Positions 38,067 through 46,924 are shown, counted from the first letter of the stretch. The stretch is 52,791 nt of DNA from an uncultured Phycisphaerales bacterium (GCA_905480395.1 CAJQQE010000048.1:1-52791), one strand, 5' to 3'. The notes: a model not told the origin generated them from the sequence alone. A program made the numbers and translations.

Positions 38067-38098
38067 GACGGCCGCTGATCTGGAGATCAGCGGCCGTC
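38067..38098. terminator. Bidirectional hairpin between TPR gene and glyA
   Basis: GACGGCCGCTGATC-TGGA-GATCAGCGGCCGTC is a perfect 14-bp stem with a 4-base loop, followed by TTGGTT on the plus strand and GGTT on the minus strand. It sits between convergent stops at 38027 and 38130. Just before it is a direct repeat of GAACCATGAAC. Confidence 0.7.
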
Positions 38099-38129
38099 TT
38101 GGTTCGGGTCAGATTGGTTTCAAGCGCGG

Positions 38130-39437
38130 TCAGTGCGGAAGCGGGAAGCGCTCGCAGAAGTTTCGGATCTCCTCGCGAACTTCCCTGCAGACCGCCGCAT
38201 CGCCCCCGGAGGCCATCACGCGATCGAGCCAGGCCGCGACCTCGACCATCTCCGGCTCCTTCATGCCCCGGGTGGTCAGCGCGGGTGTGCCGAGCCGAAG
38301 CCCGCTGGTCACCATCGGCGGTCGTGGGTCATTGGGGATGCCGTTCTTGTTGACGATGAGCCCGGCGGTCTCCAGCCACTTCTCGGCATCGGCGCCCGTG
38401 AGTTCGGCATCGCGTGGGCGAAGGTCGACAAGCATGAGGTGGTTGTCGGTGCCGCCTGAACAAAGCCGGTAGCCGTGGCCGACCAACGCGTCGGCGAGCG
38501 CCCGGGCATTCGCAACGACCTGCGCGGAGTACGTCTTAAATTCGGGCTTCAACGCCTCACCGAATGCGATTGCCTTCGCGGTGATCGCGTGCATCAAGGG
38601 ACCGCCCTGACTACCCGGAAACACCTTGCGGTCGATCTTCTTCGCGATCTCGGGATCGTCCGAGAGCGCGAGGCCGCCGCGTGGACCGCGGAGGGTCTTG
38701 TGCGTGGTCGTGGTGACCACGTGGGCGTGTGGGAAGGGCGAGGGATGTACGCCGGCGGCGACCAGTCCGGCGATGTGGGCGATGTCCGCCATCAGGTAGG
38801 CACCGACTTCATCGGCGATCGCGCGGAATTTCGCGAAGTCGATGACCCGAGAGTACGCCGAGTAGCCGCAGATAATTAGCTGCGGCTTGCATTCCCGAGC
38901 AATCGCGGCGATCGCGTCGTAGTCGAGCAGTTCGGTCTCGGGGTCGAGGTCGTAGTCGACAATGTTGAAGTACGTCCCGGAAAAATTCGGCTTGAGGCCG
39001 TGGCTCAGATGGCCGCCCGAACTAATGGGCAGGCTCAGCACGGTGTCGCCGGGCTTGATCAACGCCATGAACGCCGCGATGTTGGCATTGGCCCCGGAGT
39101 GCGGCTGCACATTGGCAAATCCGCAACCGAAGAGTTCCTTGGCCCGTTCACGGGCCAGATCTTCCACCACGTCGTGAAACTCGCAGCCACCGTAGTACCG
39201 CTTGCCGGGATATCCCTCGGCGTACTTGTTGGTCATCCAGGTCCCGGCCGCGTGCATGACCGGACTACTGACGTGATTCTCGCTCGCGATCAACTCAAGC
39301 GTCGAGCTCTGACGATCGGCCTCGGAGACCAGAACGTCGGCGACTTCGGGATCAGACTGACGAATGAGATCGACGACGCTCCGGCTGATCGGATCGTGGT
39401 CGAGAACGGTCGTGGTTTTGAAATGGGTATCGCTCAT
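38130..39437 (-). CDS. glyA: Serine hydroxymethyltransferase
   Basis: 435 residues, full length. It interconverts serine and glycine while charging tetrahydrofolate with a one-carbon unit, using PLP. Seen: [79 protein letters not shown], and the PLP-lysine motif [16 protein letters not shown] with Lys247. Start at 39437 ([15 protein letters not shown]) is preferred over an upstream ATG at 39494 lacking similarity. The last 111 bp are repeated, diverged, at 36142-36252. It converges on the TPR gene across a strong hairpin. Confidence 0.96.
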   Translation of the reverse strand: MSDTHFKTTTVLDHDPISRSVVDLIRQSDPEVADVLVSEADRQSSTLELIASENHVSSPVMHAAGTWMTNKYAEGYPGKRYYGGCEFHDVVEDLARERAKELFGCGFANVQPHSGANANIAAFMALIKPGDTVLSLPISSGGHLSHGLKPNFSGTYFNIVDYDLDPETELLDYDAIAAIARECKPQLIICGYSAYSRVIDFAKFRAIADEVGAYLMADIAHIAGLVAAGVHPSPFPHAHVVTTTTHKTLRGPRGGLALSDDPEIAKKIDRKVFPGSQGGPLMHAITAKAIAFGEALKPEFKTYSAQVVANARALADALVGHGYRLCSGGTDNHLMLVDLRPRDAELTGADAEKWLETAGLIVNKNGIPNDPRPPMVTSGLRLGTPALTTRGMKEPEMVEVAAWLDRVMASGGDAAVCREVREEIRNFCERFPLPH

Positions 39438-39490
39438 GCGAGAAGTGTAGATCCCCCAGCCCGTCCGGGTCGCCGTGGAGAGGGCCAGAA

Positions 39491-39865
39491 TCACGGAAGC
39501 GATGATCCGAAACGAAGCCCGGGATCGGAGAGGCTCAGAATAGAGACCCGTCGATAGGCCGAAAAGCGAGGCTCAGCAGGTTGGCCGACCGCAGCCCAAC
39601 CACCACGATGCTGGCCACGACCGCGGGCCACGCCTCGACCCCCGGCGAGAAGCACCAGCCCCCGGAGAAATCCGGGGCCCGACTCGACGTACCAACCAGG
39701 AAAAAGCGATGCCGAAAACTGATCACACCAGTCGATCTCCAACCCGCATTCCGTGCCGCGTTCTCGAAATGGGCACCGGTCCCGCCATCCGGAGATCAGC
39801 CCCGTCAGGTCGTATCCGCACCGGGAAAAGTGCCGAATCGACTTTCTTGACTCCGCGATCTTCAT
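39491..39865 (-). pseudogene. Zinc-ribbon membrane protein, apparently frameshifted
   Basis: The reverse strand begins MKIAESRKSIRHFSRCGYDL, then TGL...RCPFRERGTECGLEIDW. This resembles the CGYDLxG...CPECGLEFDW zinc ribbon common in Phycisphaerae membrane proteins, but the first Cys pair is incomplete and CPECG is interrupted. After about residue 60 this frame turns into Gly/Arg-rich sequence. The overlapping frame at 39535-39726 instead gives a plausible membrane segment and tail ([33 protein letters not shown]). A frameshift between about 39650 and 39730 is the simplest reading. A short GAAA-loop hairpin (CCCCGGA-GAAA-TCCGGGG, near 39660-39677) lies at the spot and could also cause a sequencing error. 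Confidence 0.45.
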
Positions 39866-39986
39866 CTCGATTCAGCCACCTCTCCGTCGAAGAAATCCGC
39901 CTTTCGGACCGCCGGTGCGCCCACGAAGTCTCGTTTGAGGTCCGACCCTCGACCGGGACTCCCTCGGATCGTTAGTCTCGACGTTC

Positions 39987-40535
39987 ATGGGTCCCTCACG
40001 AGAATCACGGTCTGGTGGCGGCGGGGTCACCCGTCATCGAATTCTCGATTCCCCGACCGGGCCCTTTTACGTCATGCGGACGGATGCCGGTCACGTGGAG
40101 ACCGGGTGGTTGGACATGCTCGCCGGCCCGGGCGAAAACGGTCGAACCGTCGAATTGCTCGGCGAACCCGATCCTCGCCTCCTCCCGGATTTCTGCCGTC
40201 GACTTCTGCACGCCATGCGGGGTCACCCGGTGGACTTCGATGACCTCGAGACACCACCCGGCACCGGGTTTCAACGAGCGGTCTGGAATGCCGCACGTCT
40301 GATTCCGCCGGGGGCGACCATCACCTACGGGCAACTGGCCGAACGCGTTGATCGCCCGAAGGCGGCCCGCGCCGTCGGTCAGGTGATGCGCCGAAATCGC
40401 CTACCGATCGTCATTCCCTGCCACCGAGTTATCGGGACGGGCGATCTGGGTGGGTTCGGCGGCCATGGCCCGGAAGGCCAGTGGCCCGCGATTAAGAGAA
40501 CGCTCTTAGCGGCGGAGTCGGCGGCAAGACCGTGA
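39987..40535 (+). CDS. ogt: Methylated-DNA--protein-cysteine methyltransferase
   Basis: 182 residues. A suicide DNA-repair protein that takes the alkyl group from O6-methylguanine onto its own cysteine. The active-site motif is IVIPCHRVIGTGDLGGFGG, acceptor Cys145. The upstream helix-turn-helix reads GTGFQRAVWNAARLIPPGATITYGQLAERV, with the conserved FQ..VW and T(I)TYG. Asn is retained in MRRNRLP, the Asn hinge before the active site. The poorly conserved N-terminal domain occupies residues 15-90. The alternative start is a few codons downstream. It stands alone between the broken zinc-ribbon gene and ugd. Confidence 0.93.
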   Translation: MGPSRESRSGGGGVTRHRILDSPTGPFYVMRTDAGHVETGWLDMLAGPGENGRTVELLGEPDPRLLPDFCRRLLHAMRGHPVDFDDLETPPGTGFQRAVWNAARLIPPGATITYGQLAERVDRPKAARAVGQVMRRNRLPIVIPCHRVIGTGDLGGFGGHGPEGQWPAIKRTLLAAESAARP

Positions 40536-40672
40536 GGATTCGACGTCACTCACCTCGAATGCTCAAAACAGGCTTCAGACGTTGTGGAATCACGACGAAA
40601 AGACGGGTACGGTTCCCCATCTAGATGGTGCCTCTTGATTCCTCAGTTCCACACCGCGGAGATCTCGGTCGT

Positions 40673-42028
40673 ATGAAACTCACAATGGTCGGTAGCGGAT
40701 ATGTCGGATTGGTCACCGGAGCCTGCTTTGCAGAAACCGGAAACGATGTGACATGTCTCGACGTAGACGAGCGAAAAATCGCCATGCTCAAACGAGGCGA
40801 GAGCCCAATCTACGAGCCTGGCCTCTCCGAGATGATCCAGCGAAACACGGACGCCGGACGGCTTGAGTTCACCACGGACAAGACCGCCGCCTACAAGGAC
40901 GCCGACGTCATCTTCATCTGCGTGGGAACGCCGAGCGACACCGACGGATCCGCGGATCTGCAGTACGTCTTGCGAGTCGCCGGCGACATTGCCGAGGTGA
41001 TCCACACGCTTGGCGAAGACCAAAGCCCGAAGACGGTTGTCGTCAAGAGCACCGTCCCGGTCGGAACCAGTCACAAGGTTCGAGATCTCATCAAGAGCCG
41101 AACGAAGGCCCCCTTCCACATTGCCGACAACCCGGAGTTTCTCAAGGAAGGCGATGCGATCGGCGACTTTATGAAGCCGGATCGCGTGGTCTGCGGCGTG
41201 GAGAGCGACGGTGCCGCCAAGACGATGAACGAACTCTACGAGCCGTTCGTCCGCCAGGGAAACCCGATCTACCTGATGGACGTGCGAAGTGCTGAGATGG
41301 TGAAGTACGCCTCCAACGCCATGCTCGCCTGCAAGATTTCTTTCGTGAACGAGATCTCGCGATTGTGCGAGGCCTACGGCGCCGACGTGAAGAACGTTCG
41401 TGAAGGCATGTGTGCTGACAAGCGGATCGGAAACCAGTTCCTTTATCCCGGCCTGGGCTACGGCGGTTCTTGCTTTCCCAAGGACACGCTTGCCGTCTGC
41501 TCGATGGGGCGCGAAGTCAACCTTCCGTGCAAGCTCAACGAGGCCGTTCATGTGGTCAATCAGGAGCAACGCGGTTGGTTCTGGAAGAAGATCACCGACG
41601 TGCTCGGCGAGGACCTCAACGGGAAGACGCTTGCCTTTTGGGGCGCCTCCTTCAAACCCAAGACCGACGACATCCGGGAGTCACCGGCGATCGCCCTGAT
41701 GCAGATGGCGATCGACGCGGGCGCGCGGGTCAAAGCATTCTGCCCCGAGGGGCTCGAGAACATGCGGGTCGAATTCCCGCAGGCGGAAGCCGCGGAGGGC
41801 ATGTACGAGTGCCTTTCAGGCGCCGACGCCCTCGTGGTCGCGACCGAATGGAACGAATTCCGCTCTCCTGACTTCGAGAAAATCGCGGCAATGTTGAGCT
41901 CGAAGACCATCTTTGATGGCCGAAACGTGTATCGACGGAGCCATATGGCCGAACTGGGATTCACCTATGTTTCGGTCGGCCGCCCCGCGGTGATTGGTGC
42001 CGCAGATAGTTCTACGGCAGTTTCTTGA
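40673..42028 (+). CDS. ugd: UDP-glucose 6-dehydrogenase
   Basis: 451 residues. It oxidises UDP-glucose to UDP-glucuronate with 2 NAD+, a precursor for surface polysaccharides. The N-terminal Rossmann motif is MVGSGYVGLVTGACFAETG (5-23); TVPVGTSHKV, NPEFLKEGDAIGDFMKPDRVV and EMVKYASNAMLACKISFVNE follow. The catalytic Cys267 is in LGYGGSCFPKDTLA. The C-terminal UDP-binding domain contains FWGASFKPKTDDIRESPA. Start ATG at 40673 gives the standard N-terminus; a start at 40625 would add 16 unrelated residues. The adjacent GC-rich palindrome may end this transcript. Confidence 0.96.
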   Translation: MKLTMVGSGYVGLVTGACFAETGNDVTCLDVDERKIAMLKRGESPIYEPGLSEMIQRNTDAGRLEFTTDKTAAYKDADVIFICVGTPSDTDGSADLQYVLRVAGDIAEVIHTLGEDQSPKTVVVKSTVPVGTSHKVRDLIKSRTKAPFHIADNPEFLKEGDAIGDFMKPDRVVCGVESDGAAKTMNELYEPFVRQGNPIYLMDVRSAEMVKYASNAMLACKISFVNEISRLCEAYGADVKNVREGMCADKRIGNQFLYPGLGYGGSCFPKDTLAVCSMGREVNLPCKLNEAVHVVNQEQRGWFWKKITDVLGEDLNGKTLAFWGASFKPKTDDIRESPAIALMQMAIDAGARVKAFCPEGLENMRVEFPQAEAAEGMYECLSGADALVVATEWNEFRSPDFEKIAAMLSSKTIFDGRNVYRRSHMAELGFTYVSVGRPAVIGAADSSTAVS

Positions 42029-42075
42029 TACCGATTAGGCCGTTTCAAGACGAAATTAATTTCAAGATCAATCCC

Positions 42076-42112
42076 CGACGCGTCGCGAGTTTCTCGCGAC
42101 GCGTCGTAGTAT
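42076..42112. promoter_or_regulatory. Perfect 14-bp palindrome plus -10-like element before the FHA gene
   Basis: CGACGCGTCGCGAG-TTT-CTCGCGACGCGTCG (42076-42106) is a perfect inverted repeat with a 3-base loop, immediately followed by TAGTAT (42107-42112). There is no U-tract. It may be the ugd terminator or an operator covering the -35 region of the FHA gene, whose ATG is only 7 bases past the -10-like hexamer. Confidence 0.6.
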
Positions 42113-42119
42113 CTGCATC

Positions 42120-42974
42120 ATGCCAGACCTCCTTGTCTCCAAACCAGACGGCGACCTCCTGCTCAGCCAGTCGCTTCAACCTCGATCCCTACTGACCCTT
42201 GGCCGATCTGATCGCTCCACGATCGTGATCCCCGATGATCGCACGAGTCGTCACCATGCCGTTCTCTTTGACCACCTTGGGGTCTGGCATCTCGCCGATC
42301 TCGGCTCCAAGGCGGGCCTTGAAGACGAAACAGGCAAGACAACCTTTCACCGTTTTGAGAATGACGAGGCTTGGATTCGCATGGGACCGGTGATCCTCTG
42401 GCTCTCTAATGCCGGCCCCGCCGCCCCGGAACCAGACCCTTCTCCGATGAAACTTCCGATCGAACCCCCCTTCCGAATTGCCTCGGAGTTTCTTCGTGAG
42501 AACCAGCCTCCGGTGAGGCCGACCGAGCCCCTTCCATTGCTCCTGGCCGGACGATCCGATCGAACGAAATCGGTTCGAATCCTTGATCTCAGCGACGCCT
42601 CTAGAATTTTGATCGGGAGTTCTGGACACGCGGACATCTGCATCGATGACCCCGCCGTCTCACCGCTCCACGCCGTCATCTACCGCGAAGACGATCGATG
42701 GGCCATTGCCGACACCGGGTCGAAGGGAGGCCTCCGCGTCAACGGAAAACGGTGGCTTCGCAAGTTGCTGGAGCCCGGAACCCTGCTCGAATTCGGCGAC
42801 ACAACCCTCGTTCCGGTGCTTCCAGAGGCTCTTTTCGGCCAAGAAGACGAGGGCCCCGCGGAGGCCGAGGATATCTTTGACCAGTTCGATCTTGGGTCTG
42901 CTTTCACTGATTCGCAGACCGAAAGTGAACCGAATGACGGCGATTCAATTCCGTCTCGACCGCGAAACCCCTAA
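42120..42974 (+). CDS. Protein with two FHA domains
   Basis: 284 residues, no signal peptide or membrane segment. The first FHA domain (about 5-95) has LTLGRSDRSTIVIPDDRTSRHHAVL with the phosphothreonine-binding Arg29, Ser43 and His46 region. The second (about 138-235) has RILIGSSGHADICIDDPAVSPLHAVIY, where the GRS motif is IGSS, and DTGSKGGLRVNG. A Pro-rich linker joins them, and an acidic tail (EDEGPAEAEDIFDQFD) follows. FHA domains bind phosphothreonine peptides, so it probably works with Ser/Thr kinases, none of which is in the window. No Shine-Dalgarno is seen; the -10-like TAGTAT seven bases before the ATG suggests leaderless translation. Confidence 0.85.
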   Translation: MPDLLVSKPDGDLLLSQSLQPRSLLTLGRSDRSTIVIPDDRTSRHHAVLFDHLGVWHLADLGSKAGLEDETGKTTFHRFENDEAWIRMGPVILWLSNAGPAAPEPDPSPMKLPIEPPFRIASEFLRENQPPVRPTEPLPLLLAGRSDRTKSVRILDLSDASRILIGSSGHADICIDDPAVSPLHAVIYREDDRWAIADTGSKGGLRVNGKRWLRKLLEPGTLLEFGDTTLVPVLPEALFGQEDEGPAEAEDIFDQFDLGSAFTDSQTESEPNDGDSIPSRPRNP

Positions 42975-43221
42975 AAAATCCGGGAAAACCGCGCATTTAC
43001 TCAGTGCTTTCGTGTTGTTGATTCGGTCGCAACCAGTTAGATTCGCGCGGAAAGCACGGGAAACTCCGACAGTTCCCGTGTTGCGCCCCTTTCTGCCGGT
43101 CGACGAAACATCGCCTGGTGGGACCAATGGAGTGGTCCCGGGGCCGTCCAGTTCCGGGTTCCGTCAAGTGGACGGGCCGGAAGACCCGAGGTCCAAAAAG
43201 GACCAGCAAGGATCAAACGTC

Positions 43222-43683
43222 ATGGCTAAGAAGAAAAAGAAAATCACCAAGCGACCTGCCGCGAAGAAGAAGACCGTCCGTAAGGCGGCCGCCAAGAAGA
43301 CCACCCGAAAGACCGTGGCCAAGAAGACCGCGACCAAGAAGAAGACCACGACTCGCGCCACCAAGGCATCACCCACCATCAAGGGTTCAGTCGCACCGCG
43401 CACCAAGAGCCAGATCTTCAACACCATCGCCGAAGCGACCGAGATGAGCCGCAAGGAAGTCACCGCGGTCGTTTCCACCCTCGAGTCGATGATGGTCGCC
43501 GATCTCAAGAAGGGTACTGCCGTCAAGTTCATGGGCATGAAGATGACCGTGAAGAAGAAGCCCGCCACCAAGGCCCGCAAGGGACGAAACCCCTTCACCG
43601 GCGAAGACATGATGTTTAAGGCCAAGCCCGCCTCCAAGGCGGTCAAGGTCCGAGCCCTCAAGACGCTCAACGACCAGATCTGA
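43222..43683 (+). CDS. HU-family DNA-binding protein with histone-H1-like lysine-rich arm
   Basis: 153 residues. Residues 1-50 are almost entirely Lys/Ala/Thr/Arg repeats (AKKKKKITKRPAAKKKTVRK and similar), like eukaryotic H1 tails. Residues 55-153 are an HU/IHF fold: TKSQIFNTIAEATEMSRKEVTAVVSTLESMMVADLKKG, then the DNA-binding beta-arm region around RNPFTGEDMMFKAKPASKAVKVRALK. It should compact or bend DNA. Start at 43222 (MAKKKKK) is preferred because the 190 codons upstream in frame overlap the FHA gene and lack similarity. A good terminator follows. Such extended HU proteins occur in several bacterial groups, including planctomycetes. Confidence 0.9.
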   Translation: MAKKKKKITKRPAAKKKTVRKAAAKKTTRKTVAKKTATKKKTTTRATKASPTIKGSVAPRTKSQIFNTIAEATEMSRKEVTAVVSTLESMMVADLKKGTAVKFMGMKMTVKKKPATKARKGRNPFTGEDMMFKAKPASKAVKVRALKTLNDQI

Positions 43684-43712
43684 ACCAGCCGTTCGGTTCA
43701 CTGATGTCACAC

Positions 43713-43755
43713 GACGGACCTCGCTGATTTTTCGGCGGGGTCCGTCTCTTATTTT
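43713..43755 (+). terminator. Rho-independent terminator after the HU gene
   Basis: GACGGACC (43713-43720) pairs with GGTCCGTC (43739-43746), with further CGC/GCG pairing inside, followed by TCTTATTTT. Confidence 0.85.
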
Positions 43756-43860
43756 GGCAACGCCATCCTCAGCATGTTCACGATGATCGAACTGGGGCAC
43801 CCCGCGCGCCATGCCGCGCCCCCATCCTTCTCTTCTTTCGATTGGGCCGGCGAACCTTCT

Positions 43861-44739
43861 TCAGTGGGTTCGGCGTTGGGCTTCGATCGACTCAATCGCC
43901 GCACGCAGTGAGTCACCCGCCGCATGCAGACGCCGATCAGCCTCTCGACGATCGAGGTCGGGGAACAACTCCAGCAAGATCCTCAAGCAACGATCGTGCA
44001 GTTTCTCGTTGGTCGCCCGAAGATCGATCATCAAACCACCCCGCACCCGCCCCAGCCTGGTGAATACCGTCGTGGTCAGCGCATTGAGCGCGATCTTCGT
44101 CGCCGTCCCAGCCGCCATGCGGGTCGAGCCCACCAATGGCTCCGGTCCGGTCGCCAAGACCACGAGATGGTCACATCCTTCGGGCTTCGTTCGACGAGCG
44201 CAACTGATCAAGGCCGTGGTCGCGCCGCGACGGTGCGCCTCCCGCAAGCCACCGAGCACCCAAGGCGTCGTCCCACCGGCGGCGATGCCGACCACCACGT
44301 CCGAAGAAGCGACCTTGAGCCGCTGGAGTTCCCCGATGGCACCCTTCGGATCATCCTCCGCGCCTTCACTCGAGCGTCGCAACGAGGTATCACCGCCGGC
44401 AATGATGCCAATGATCGTCGCGGGATCGGCATTGAAGGTGGGCGGACACTCCGAGGCATCGAGCACGCCGAGCCGGCCGCTGGTTCCCGCCCCAAGATAA
44501 ATCAACCGCCCGTCGCGCTCTAACGCGGCCACGGTGGCATCTGCAAGGGCCGCCAAGGCCTCCGACGCGGCTTCGACGGCGTGGACCGCACGATGCTGGT
44601 CGGTCGCGAGGAAGCCGATCAGGGCCGCGGTATCGAGCGCCTCAAGCGAAACGCCTGCTGGATGCGCGCGCTCGGTATCGACTTCGCCACGATCTGCGGG
44701 GAGGGCTCGCGGGCTGACGTTTGGAGCAGGCTCTTTCAC
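43861..44739 (-). CDS. murQ: N-acetylmuramic acid 6-phosphate etherase
   Basis: 292 residues. It removes D-lactate from MurNAc-6-phosphate to give GlcNAc-6-phosphate in cell-wall recycling. The SIS domain is clear: GRLIYLGAGTSGRLGVLDASECPPTF, IIGIIAGGDTSLRRSSEGAEDDP, VVGIAAGGTTPWVLGGLREA and GPEPLVGSTRMAAGTATKIALNAL, then the C-terminal RLGRVRGGLMIDLRATNEKL. The GTG at 44739 overlaps the stop of the upstream peptidase gene (GTGA), suggesting translational coupling. An ATG at 44793 would overlap that gene by 58 bp. No MurP transporter or AnmK kinase is adjacent in the window. Confidence 0.94.
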   Translation of the reverse strand: MKEPAPNVSPRALPADRGEVDTERAHPAGVSLEALDTAALIGFLATDQHRAVHAVEAASEALAALADATVAALERDGRLIYLGAGTSGRLGVLDASECPPTFNADPATIIGIIAGGDTSLRRSSEGAEDDPKGAIGELQRLKVASSDVVVGIAAGGTTPWVLGGLREAHRRGATTALISCARRTKPEGCDHLVVLATGPEPLVGSTRMAAGTATKIALNALTTTVFTRLGRVRGGLMIDLRATNEKLHDRCLRILLELFPDLDRREADRRLHAAGDSLRAAIESIEAQRRTH

Positions 44740-46862
44740 GGTGCGTCGTTCGCAGTCGCCGCCGCCCCCAGATGCTCCTGCAAGAACGACCACTTGCTCG
44801 ACCGATAGGCGGCACTTCCGATCCCGTGCGTCGCGGTCGGAAACAGAATCATCTCGAAGGGGATGTCCTGGTCCTGAAGCTTTGCCGCCATTTGAAACGT
44901 GTTGGATGGATGAACGTTGTCGTCCTCCATGCCATGGAGAAAGAGAAGATCACCCTTGAGCTTGGTGGCCAGCTTGACCGCGCTCCCGGCGTCGTAGCCC
45001 TCGGCGTTCTCCTTCGGCGTTCGCATGTAGCGTTCGGTGTAGATGGTGTCGTAGTTCCGCCAGTCGGTGACCGGTGCCCCCGCGACCGCCGCGGCGAAGA
45101 CGTCGGGATGCCGCACCATGGCGAGCGCCGACATATATCCGCCGTAACTGTGCCCCGTCATGCCCACTCGCGCCGGATCAATTTCCGGATGCGCCGCAAG
45201 AATCGCCTTCACGCCAGCCACCTGGTCATCAAGATCCGGCCCGCCAAGATTCAGATAGGTCGCGCCCTCAAAAGCCTTCCCGCGGGCGACGGTTCCACGA
45301 TTCTCAATCTTCGCCACCGCGAAGCCGAGTTCGCAGAGCGGGTTGGCCGCGCTCCAGGTGTTGGAGGGCCCACGTGATTCGGGCCCGCCGTAGACATCGA
45401 TGACCAACGGGTACTTTCCGATCGAGGACCGATCGGCGTTCGCCGGAAGGTGAAGAAATGCATGGAGCGGCGTGGTTCCATCGGGGGCGGTGAATCGAAT
45501 CAACTCCCCGCCTTCAAGGCCCGACGCCTCAAGTCCCGAGTCGTCACCCGATGCGAGGACCGCGACCTCGCCCCCATCGACGGAATAGAGGGCCGTCTCC
45601 GGAGCATGGTCGATCGCCTGCCGCACCGCCGTGACCGCACCGCCGTTGGCGGCAATCGTAAATCTCGAATGGTGCAGGTCTGCGGTGGTCACCCGACGCC
45701 CATTGCTGCCGTCGAGATTCACTCGATGCAACTGAGGATTGACCGGGGTCTCGCTGCTGCACGCCGTGAACCAGAGGACCTGGGCTTTTTCATCGAGTTT
45801 GACGATCGACTCGGCGGGAAACTCCCCGGTCGACAACGGCGAAACGAGCGATCCGTCGAGATCGCGAAGTTCAAAGTGCTTCCATCCCGTTCGCTCCGAC
45901 TCCCAGATGAATCGCCGACCATCTTTTAGAAAACGCATCAGCGGTCGATTCCGCTGCCACGTGTCCTGCGTCTCCGTGACCACCACTCTGGTCGCCCCAG
46001 TATTCGGATCAGCCGCGAGGACATCGAGATGATTCTGGTGCCGGTTGGTCCGATTGAAGAGAAGTTCGCTGGAATCGGGTGTCCACTGGACCGCATAGAC
46101 GTACTGATCGGTCTCCGGCCCGACGTCAACGGTCGCGATCTCCCCGGTCTCGACCTTCAGAATTCGGAGACCCGCGATCGGATTCGCATCACCGGCTTTC
46201 GGGTATCGCTCCTTCATGACTCCGGTCCGCAGTTCCGTCAGGCCGTCGACCAAATAGTAGTCGCGGGTCGGCGAGACATCGAAGGCATAAAACGCGAGGA
46301 AGGCGCCGTTGGGTGACCACCACATCGCGGTGTTCTGATCGAGTTCTTCGCCGTAGACCCAGCAGGCGGTCCCGAAGCGATTCGCCTCGGTGCCGTCGAT
46401 CGTGACCGGTATCTCGTCGCCGTTGGCATCACGGAGCCAGACGTTGTGATCTCGATGAACGGCCGTCAGACTTCCGTCGGGCGATGGTTCCTGAGTGAGT
46501 TGCCGTCCTCGAGCCGCACGCCGACCACCTCGTCTTCCGGACGCCGTCCCTCGAACCTTGTCTGGAAGCGTTTTTGGATCTGCTTCGGTGCGCTCACCGC
46601 TCGCCAAGCCCACCTTCTGCCATCCGGTCCCGGTCATGAAGTAGACCGCGGTGTCATCGAAGCGAACGTCTCGGACCTGACCCCCACCACCGATTCGACG
46701 ACCACTCCGACTCATCGCCTGATAGGCCTCGGCGCCAGGAAGCTCACCGAACGGCGTCCAGCCTGCCTGTGCGAGGGCCGACGACTCGACGACCAAGGTC
46801 ATCGACGCCAGCATGAGAAGGGTCAGGAGTCGAGCGTCGAAGCATCGTCGGTGGAGCGTCAT
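44736..46862 (-). CDS. Secreted S9 (dipeptidyl peptidase IV-like) serine peptidase
   Basis: 708 residues. Signal peptide LLTLLMLASMTLVVESSALAQA. Residues 60-450 form the beta-propeller. It contains a WVYGEELDQNTAMWWSPNG string (168-186) that corresponds to the WVYEEE glutamates which hold the substrate N-terminus in DPP-IV. The C-terminal alpha/beta hydrolase has GMTGHSYGGYMSAL with nucleophile Ser572, FLHGMEDDNVH with the catalytic Asp (647 or 648), and TATHGIG with His679. It is expected to clip dipeptides from peptide N-termini in the periplasm. An Arg-rich patch (RGTASGRRGGRRAARGR) after residue 103 is unusual. murQ follows with overlapping codons. Confidence 0.93.
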   Translation of the reverse strand: MTLHRRCFDARLLTLLMLASMTLVVESSALAQAGWTPFGELPGAEAYQAMSRSGRRIGGGGQVRDVRFDDTAVYFMTGTGWQKVGLASGERTEADPKTLPDKVRGTASGRRGGRRAARGRQLTQEPSPDGSLTAVHRDHNVWLRDANGDEIPVTIDGTEANRFGTACWVYGEELDQNTAMWWSPNGAFLAFYAFDVSPTRDYYLVDGLTELRTGVMKERYPKAGDANPIAGLRILKVETGEIATVDVGPETDQYVYAVQWTPDSSELLFNRTNRHQNHLDVLAADPNTGATRVVVTETQDTWQRNRPLMRFLKDGRRFIWESERTGWKHFELRDLDGSLVSPLSTGEFPAESIVKLDEKAQVLWFTACSSETPVNPQLHRVNLDGSNGRRVTTADLHHSRFTIAANGGAVTAVRQAIDHAPETALYSVDGGEVAVLASGDDSGLEASGLEGGELIRFTAPDGTTPLHAFLHLPANADRSSIGKYPLVIDVYGGPESRGPSNTWSAANPLCELGFAVAKIENRGTVARGKAFEGATYLNLGGPDLDDQVAGVKAILAAHPEIDPARVGMTGHSYGGYMSALAMVRHPDVFAAAVAGAPVTDWRNYDTIYTERYMRTPKENAEGYDAGSAVKLATKLKGDLLFLHGMEDDNVHPSNTFQMAAKLQDQDIPFEMILFPTATHGIGSAAYRSSKWSFLQEHLGAAATANDAP

Positions 46863-46924
46863 ATCTGAGGTCCTTCACTGGAATTCTAAAATGTCGAACG
46901 TTGGCGATGAGCCGGTACGGCGGC

